Part shown: positions 57,316 to 64,000 of the stretch, one piece after another | How the letters are laid out: every line of letters begins with the position of its first letter | Position numbering within the stretch: position 1 is the stretch's first letter | NCBI RefSeq assembly: GCF_019649055.1 | Contig: NW_026570245.1 | Location: forward strand, 248,001-312,000 | Source: Paramacrobiotus metropolitanus | Lineage: Eukaryota > Tardigrada > Eutardigrada > Parachela > Macrobiotidae | Direction of reading: 5' to 3' | DNA length: 64,000 nucleotides | Translations under genes and position numbers: made by a program | Notes under the pieces: model-generated | What the model was told of the DNA's origin: nothing | Seen by the model: the letters and a program-made list of their open reading frames with translations, nothing else | The model's database searches: none

Positions 57316-59679
57316 TTACAGCTTGGAAAGTAGTGCGTTATTGTAACTTTCAAACAACCATTGCTGACTTGATTTCGATGCATCACAATCGCTTATGAAT
57401 ATCGCTTTCCTATCATTACAGCTGTCTAAACATTTTCCAGAATTCGAATGGACTAGGGCTCTAGTGTCCTGCAAGTGAAACGTTTTTAGCAGTACCAGCA
57501 CTTATTTTGCACGTAAGTTCTGTGCAGTACTCTAGATCTGTACATATTCTTGTGTGGTTTAGTTCTTCACGCACATGGAGCTACGAAGTGAAAGCTACTG
57601 TACCTGGCTACAGCATTACAAAATTTATGCATAATAATTTCGTGCGATGACCCTTATTAATACCGTTTTATGGTAAAGGGGCGTTAGAAAACACTTACGG
57701 GGATATATCTCCATTGTTGATATCCCTGTAATTGACGACATTCGTACAATATCACGGGCGCCATATTGTCGTACGAGGAAATGTCGAAACACACCGCACG
57801 CCCACGCGGACGAATATCTTTGTACCATGTCAAGAGGAAAAACTACAAAAGCCGAAAAGCTTTTTATTCAGAAACCCTGTCTGTAGACCATGGGTAATAC
57901 TGTGATGTTCGTGGGGACTTCGACGTGGATGATAGAATAATCACAAACCTGCTCGCCCCTTTGATCGTTTTCGTCTTTTACGCACGATTCCAACCCGAGC
58001 TGGTCATTATGGTTTGTCGAAGTCACAACGATACATAAATTTCCGCCAACATTCCTAATCTACAATATAAACGGTTGCACTTGCGATCGTAAATTGACCT
58101 ACCATACAGCCAATGCTGCCCACGATGACCTTTACCTCGCCCCATGCGTAATGATTCGGTGGCTCCATACAGTTACCCACTGAGCCAACGGTTGCCGCCA
58201 TCTCGTTATTGTCGCGAACGTTTTGCACCACATGCACATTTGCAATATAATCCACACTGTTTTTCGTTAGTCGGATACTAACATTGCGCAGTGCCTGTGA
58301 CTGACGTAGTTTCCTCATATCAATGCAGTACATGGTCATCGGTTGAATGACGATCTTGCTGCCATCAAACAGCAATCCGCTTTTCCCTGACCTTAATTCT
58401 TCCAAGGCTTCGGCCACCGACTGTGACCGCCCGAATGGGTTCATCTCGGCGGAGATGTTATCGCCACACATCGTCTTCTGCAGCCACATTCTCCCGTTAC
58501 TGAACAGATCATCCAGGTGCCGGGCACGGATATCAGGCCGGTGACCTTGATCCGACCAATACGTGCCTTTCCACATTTCTTCCGTAAAATGTGCCGTAGA
58601 AGTCATGTTATACCGCATTGCCGGTATTCACCTTTTTATGCAGCAGTTAATTTCATTGTCGTCAACGAATTCATCCGTGACCTTTAGCTCCTCCAGATTG
58701 CTTATGAGGATATCATACAGCAACGTGTAGTAATCGGTTTCCTGCATAAAAATGTAATCCCGTGCAGTGAAGTCTTCCATTAGCTGGTTGACAATTGGTG
58801 AATGTTGTGCATCGATAGAAAAATGTATCTTTCGTGTGACGGGGTCATCGAAAGCGAACGACAGGTGAATACTCGATGCAAAGTGCGCTGTGTTCTTCTG
58901 GATGAATTCCTTGATGCGCTCGCACAGCTCCAGTGTTTCGCAGTGAAGCGAAAGAGAAACCATTTTGGGAAAGTTTCTGATTGGTTGCCAATGGCTTTTT
59001 GCCGGTTTCACAGGGCCGTTGTCGTTCGTGTACTCGACACGCATCCATTTGAATGGTGCAGGAGATATTGATGCTTCGGGATTTCTGGTTTGCCGTATAA
59101 CAAACGACTGCAGGTTTTCGATATACTCCGCATCCCATAGTTTAATCTTAACGCTGACAAAATATGATGCTGCCAATCCGCTGGGATTCAATATGGTTTG
59201 TACAGTAGTGGAATGAAAAATACCGGCAGGACCGTAAAAAAACAGTGGTGCAGCTATGCCAGCGTTAACCGGCAAGGGGAAAATTTCGACGTAGTGCGAG
59301 TTCTCGTATGGAATCGTAAAAGCCGGTATCGATAAGTTGATCATTGCTAAAAACAATCAAAAAACGAAATAATTAACTGTAAGTCAGTCTATCAAATTAT
59401 AAATAGGTACGCAGGAATAAGGTTAGCTGAGACTTGCATTGTGTGGCACTGCGACTTATCCATAACGTGCAATATATGTAAAGGTTTTGCGACTGCCCCA
59501 CTATTTCGCAAACATAGCTTTAACATTTACGTTGAAATAAATGTATATTTCGAAAAAAATATTGCAGACTTGCGTTTGTAAGCCATCTAGCGTGCATTGT
59601 TACGCAGCTTACCCGCTATATTTCTTGTCGTCACGATCAGCACTAAACAGCCAGCAAGAAGCCAGATAAAGAAATCCAT
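57316..59679 (-). CDS. Type II membrane lectin: novel ectodomain plus GALNT11-type ricin-B domain
   Basis: Traced exons: 59613-59679, 58103-59346, about 57888-58059, 57699-57842 and 57316-57468. Exon 1 encodes a signal anchor (MDFFIWLLAGCLVLIVTTRN). Exon 2 encodes a long region of about 410 codons that I do not recognise, rich in beta-type strands (for example YFVSVKIKLWDAEYIENL, HLSFAFDDPVTRKIHFS). An in-frame TGA interrupts it at 58628-58630, followed by ATACCGGCA and more open frame. The remaining exons encode a ricin B-type lectin closest to that of GALNT11: IRNVGGNLCIVV, LESCVKDE, WYKDIRPRGRAVCFD, APVILYECRQLQGYQQWRY, GKCLDSCNDRKAIF and SSQQWLFESYN. The glycosyltransferase (GT27) domain that normally precedes this lectin is absent. 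It would sit in the Golgi or at the cell surface. It could instead be two adjacent genes, or a pseudogene. Confidence 0.6.
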
Positions 59680-60932
59680 GCTCCGGTGGTAACTACTCGT
59701 ATCTTGGAAAGGTTTTGCAAAATTGTTGTATCAACGGGGCATGGGTTGTCGGTTTTTCCTTTTGGTTAACACAGTATTGTAAACTAAAGCCAAATGGCGT
59801 TTAAAGCTACTGCAAAATATATTACCATATAAAAAATACTGCCACTGCAGTAAAACGCCTCATTGTGGATGCAGCTGCATATGCGTCAATACATAGCCGA
59901 TTTCCGCTATTTGTTAAACTTTTTGGTAGCATTTTCGTGATCAGTTTAATACCAGTACACACGAAAAAATATACAATTCACGGTTTTGCACATTTCTTAG
60001 TGCGAAAAATTACAATTCCAACATACGCAAATCTTTTGCAAAACTTTCGGGTGGCGTTGAAAATTGCATGCAGTATCAGCGCGATCATCACCTTCTGATT
60101 ACAGTGATTAATCGTCGTCATACGTCAATGCCTGCTTATTAACGAGTAAGTACATGTTAGTACAATACAGTAGAATTTTATCTAAATTTTATACGATACA
60201 ACGTACTCCAAAGGTTTTTAGTGGTTCGTTCACTCGGCTAGCTACAACTCCACTACCCATAGCTATTCTACTTCGTTGTGTAATTTCTAGGGTATTAATT
60301 GTTAGCAGTTTAATTACGCCACGAATATTTTCGAACTGACGTATATAGTGCTATGTTATCGGACTTTCATTATCAGATCTTTTGATCGTTATCAGACATC
60401 AGGAATTTAAAGCTTTGATAAGCTTAAACCGGCAGCTACGTATCTGTAAAGGTACTAAAACGGAGCATTAGAAAATGATCATATCATAATAATAATAATA
60501 AATAATAGTTTTTACACTTTATTTGCAGTGAAGCATCATCGACGGCATTAATGTGAGGAAAATTAGTTACAGTTAGTTACAAACGCGTACGGCACTTGGC
60601 TAGTGCTCATAACATTTTTCCCGAGTAATTTTTAGAGCATTCTTTAATTTTGATTGACGACCATAACACCGTAGTCCTTAACGCAGATTAATACATACAG
60701 GTTAAATCAACCTGTTGGTGACCGGCATATGTACCTTTCCCATGATTCGGACATAGCGTGAGAAAATAACATTTTATACATTCCTTTCTTGAGCGCTGCA
60801 TGGTGTCATTCTTATACAGGACTATTATAAGTATTGTCGGTGAAAAATGGCGTTACTATGGAAGATGGTGCAAATGGTTTAAGGTCGCCCTATAATACAG
60901 CAGAATTTTTTGCGCTGGTCAATACTTCGCCA
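59680..60932. other. Spacer between the lectin and membrane-protein genes
   Basis: About 1.25 kb of AT-rich sequence with an AATAATAATAATA stretch near 60488. Short open frames lack any domain. I see no gene. Confidence 0.4.
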
Positions 60933-62587
60933 CTACGAACTATGACCGAATGCCACAATCTGCGAATACGATGGTGGCAGCTCCACCATTTTTCCGTTCT
61001 GTATTGTCAGCGTTGAGCACAGCAGCGGCTCCTCCAATTCTGCCATCTCGTATGTGGGCAGCAGACCGCGGCTGAGCTCATCGGAATACTGCGGTGGAAG
61101 GGATACTGTGTCTGCTTGCAGGCTATGGGCTCCCGCGTGCGGGATGGGCCGACCGATTCGTGCCTCGGCGTCCTCATGGCCTCCGTGTTCTCTGTTGTGA
61201 TACTCGATAAAAGACTCTTTATCCGCCAGCACCATGCAGATAAACATGGGACAGTTGAGCAGTAAAATAATGCCGAAGACGATGAAGAGTTCCGCTTCAC
61301 CTCGCGGAGCATCCCACACCGTCAGGATGCCGGCCACAACGGAATGGATAATCAAGGCCAGAGCGAAGCATATCTACAAGAGCATAAGGATAATGACAAT
61401 AAAAAAATAAAACTAGTCTACGAGCACTAGTACAGTACAACTTAACAATTCAATATTGCAGTAAAAATTTAAACCATAGAAGTATGGATTATAATAACCA
61501 TTTAAACCATACGGTTGATACGGTATAATTATAAGTACCTAATTGACTAATTCTACAGTCAATGCAATTGTGCATGTTTTATAAGGAGCAAATTGTATTT
61601 TTAAAAGTAGCAAATTGTATCTGTGCAGACTGTATGTATATATACACATGTGCAAAAATATCATGAAACATGGTAATTATTTATTGCAATAAGCTTTTAA
61701 AGTTGACGCATAATTTGCCTGTTTAATGTTACAACTAATGCAGCGTTTTGGTGAAAGAATATTATTATACACTTTTTGCAAATGAGCAAAACGCGTCCTA
61801 CGATGTACAAATTCTCGTACCAAGACCGCCAAGCATCCAGTGTATGCGCGATAGAACAGCAAAGCCCTTTTCTTCAGGCATTTTTCCACGTCGTGGTAAC
61901 ATTCCAAATTAGCCTTGCCACTGGGACACCAGCAAGCCGCAAAGAGACCAACGATACCAGTAATTGCGCACCATCCGCAGGTGAGCAGAGCAGTTACAGC
62001 ATTATCTAAATCTGTTTGAAAGCCAAAGTATTAACTGTTATTCTAGATGAGCAAACACTTTACTATTATTATTAGTACGCTATTTGTCAACCTTGAGACT
62101 GCAGCGTGATTATAATTTAATAAACAAAAACTTTATATGTTTTGGAATGCACCAGAGTGGCTTAAATATAGAATAAAGTAAACATAAGCGTTTATTATTT
62201 AACAAAAAATTAAACACCAGTATTACCTCTCCGCAATTTTAACAATCGCATGCAATGATGCAAGTTATGAAAGTAATCATGTCACCATACTCTGAACAAT
62301 CTCTTCTCAGTCTTCTGTTTACGACTAATTATAAGGTGCACCTATGTATTTTGCTTACCGTGGTGTCGCCGATCACCAGCCATCATCAGCAGCAGCAATC
62401 CAAAAATCAGCAATCCTAACCCCGAAGACAGCAGGATGGGTCGCGGTTTGTCGAGCCTTGATATTCGGATTTTCTGAGCATAATAATCATGGAATATACG
62501 GGAGAATACGGATGGCGCAGCGGCATTAACGGTTAGCGTTGTCATCCCCTCGTCCACCGAGGAACTACGGGAAATAACGGTTGGCAT
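60933..62587 (-). CDS. Four-TM membrane protein with C-terminal PPxY motifs
   Basis: Exons 62358-62587, 61821-62011 and 60933-61373 join in compatible phases. The product, about 287 residues, has a Ser-rich N-terminus and then four hydrophobic segments. They lie around ILLSSGLGLLIFGLLLLMMA, CGWCAITGIVGLFAACW, GCLAVL...ICFALALIIHSVVAG and FIVFGIILLLNCPMFICMVL. The cytoplasmic tail carries LPPQYSDE and LPPSYSQI, both PPxY motifs of the type bound by WW domains of Nedd4-family ubiquitin ligases, and a tyrosine motif LLPTYEMAE. The ATG has A at -3. The layout is like small tetraspan adaptors (LAPTM/MARVEL-like), but I cannot place it in a named family. A role in endosomal sorting through Nedd4 binding is inferred from the motifs alone. 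Confidence 0.65.
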
Positions 62588-63544
62588 CGTTGTTAACGCG
62601 ATTGTCGACCGTAAGTAAAAGTGTATTAATCGGCAAAATTAATAATAACAGAAAATGGTAGTTGTTTGATGAGTTGATCAAAACGGTTTTGGCGCCCGTT
62701 GGAACTACAGGCCCGCTTGATTGCGGATTCGGATGTAGGGTTGATTGAGATTAATAGCATTGTCTTGTTGTTCAAGCGAGCTCTACTCTCAGTAGTACTC
62801 TGGGTATGCTCTATTTTGTTTTCATATGTACAATATTGTAAAGAAACACATTGCGCTCGTTTTCGTAGAATAACGTACATCCCAGTTAAGGCATATATCG
62901 ATCGTGTTTTTGCAGTTCTCGTTCGCATCGTGCAGCCGACGTCTGGATGTGGGAGTTGTACGGTAATATTCTGCGCCGCATGCATTGAGCGTTCATAGGG
63001 AGTGACTCTTGTGCGCTCATGGTATGACAGTTACTGCACTGGAAGCTGCCGAGAAACCCACAAATTAGCTAGCTGAACCACGATGCTGTGGAGTCAACCG
63101 GGTACATGTCATACGATCGATACGTACACACAATCAGTGTGGATTGCATATGCAACTGTAGCGCAATCATTTCCACTATTCCGTAATTTATAAACAGACC
63201 GATTATACGTGTGAAGACAAATCTCTATCCGATTAACGGCAACACATTTCGTTAAAGGTCACATATGCAGATTAACGAAGATGCCAGTAAAGTGATGAGC
63301 TATCGATTCCTATATGACGTACGTGTGACGAATTAATGCGATTGTGAATATTTACTGATATTTTTTTCAATTACTGATGGCATTAAAGGTCACAGATCTT
63401 AAGGCTTCATTAGCTTAGATCCAGTACATGCTACTGATGCTCGTGAAAAACAATACTATATATGCAAACAGAGAAAATTCTGCTACGAATTCAAGTATTG
63501 TTCTGACTCCTGAGTATTACAAGAACGCTAACTGCACGCCGGTC
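62588..63544. other. Spacer before the ALF-like gene
   Basis: No gene is assigned. The open plus-strand stretch at 62699-62998 has no domain or splice support. AAAGGTCAC occurs near 63254 and 63385. Confidence 0.35.
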
Positions 63545-63918
63545 CTAGGCTTGTTGGATGCTGTTAACCATTTCCTGCTTATCATTGTCGCTGAACCTAC
63601 AGTTAGGGTGGCTGATGTACTGGACCAGCTGCTCTTTGGTGGTCACATTAGCGCGGGATAGAGCCGCCAAGTACTGTTTCATGGGTTCCTTAAAGGCACA
63701 TCCGCGGCTCGCACAATCCGTTTGCTTCCATTCTCCTAAGCCGTTACACGTAATGGTTCCGTCATATCGCCAACGCCATCGGTAAAAACCGGCTGTTCGA
63801 CTGTAACTGCAAGGATATCCGAATGCGTTCCAGCTCTTCTTATCGGATAGCAACTCCTTGACACCAGGATATGCAACATCTTTTAGGAATTTGAAGAACG
63901 TTATCGTATCCTGCGTAT
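63545..63918 (-). CDS. Anti-lipopolysaccharide-factor/scygonadin-like protein, 3' exon (partial)
   Basis: The last exon of a gene whose 5' part lies beyond the right edge of the window; the acceptor TTCACAG precedes 63918. It begins DTQDTITFFKFLKDVAY and contains a 22-residue loop between two cysteines that starts CSYSR, has an aromatic/basic RWRWRY centre and ends TITC. ALFs of crustaceans and horseshoe crabs have the same C-SYS start, the same 22-residue spacing and alternating basic/aromatic strands; this loop forms their LPS-binding hairpin. Two further cysteines (DCASRGC) and an 80-residue helical tail follow, which is longer than in typical ALFs. ALFs are secreted innate-immunity peptides. 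The signal peptide would be in the missing 5' exon. Assignment rests on the Cys-loop only. Confidence 0.5.
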
Positions 63919-64000
63919 CTGTGAATGGAAATCGTTAAAACATTTTTTCAGTAAAATTCAGTTCTGTGTACAGTTGTACTCTGTAGTTCCTGTAAAACAG

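Noticed and set aside
58628-58630. Selenocysteine as the preferred reading of the in-frame TGA
   Set aside because: I could not find a convincing SECIS structure in the 3' region by eye, and no redox motif surrounds the codon; kept only as one possibility.

Overview
The window is nuclear DNA from a small invertebrate animal. Protein-coding genes are split by short GT-AG introns, the tRNA-Lys is of animal type, and the conserved proteins (CNOT11, NOLC1, POP1, COQ6, ISCA1, TMEM65, VPS33A, GALNT11-type lectin) are metazoan. The gene fragment at the right edge resembles the anti-lipopolysaccharide factor (ALF)/scygonadin family, which is best known from crustaceans and horseshoe crabs. An arthropod, perhaps a crustacean, is therefore my best guess, but the sequence does not prove it.

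Layout. 1-3.4 kb: a SAM methyltransferase and a hemerythrin-like protein, both of rather microbial character, on the minus strand. 3.76-12.0 kb: a decayed Ty3/gypsy-like retroelement. Its two outer LTRs are inverted relative to each other, each carries a primer-binding site facing inward, and the element sits in a 21-bp tandem repeat with a 5-bp target duplication. It also holds 22 copies of the octamer AAAGGTCA. 12.9-15.9 kb: a tandem duplication of an H3.3 gene plus tRNA-Lys. One copy is normal; in the other the H3 has lost residues 8-11, including K9 and S10, and the tRNA has decayed. 16.6-20.7 kb: CNOT11. 21.2-21.9 kb: a hAT-type MITE inside a 27-bp repeat. 22.6-23.7 kb: MED26-like. 24.2-31.8 kb: NOLC1 and POP1, divergently transcribed ribosome/RNA-processing genes. 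32.1-36.3 kb: COQ6 and ISCA1, two mitochondrial genes, also divergent. 37-40 kb: a small heat-shock protein and a zinc-finger gene with heat-shock elements between them. 40.7-43.3 kb: a PLP aminotransferase. 44.5-50.5 kb: a repeat-built region bounded by inverted repeats, like Foldback (FB) elements, holding degenerate JmjC and zinc-finger fragments. 51-57 kb: TMEM65 and VPS33A, divergent. 57.3-59.7 kb: a type II membrane lectin with an unrecognised luminal region and an in-frame TGA. 60.9-62.6 kb: a multi-pass membrane protein with PPxY motifs. 63.5 kb to the end: the ALF-like gene, cut by the window edge.

The genes do not form one pathway. Four head-to-head pairs (NOLC1/POP1, COQ6/ISCA1, sHSP/zinc finger, TMEM65/VPS33A) probably share promoter regions. 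The strongest novelty candidates are the K9-less H3 paralogue, the octamer-studded inverted-LTR retroelement, the FB-like region and the lectin with a novel ectodomain and in-frame stop. Exon boundaries were read by eye from splice sites and homology, and counts were made by hand.
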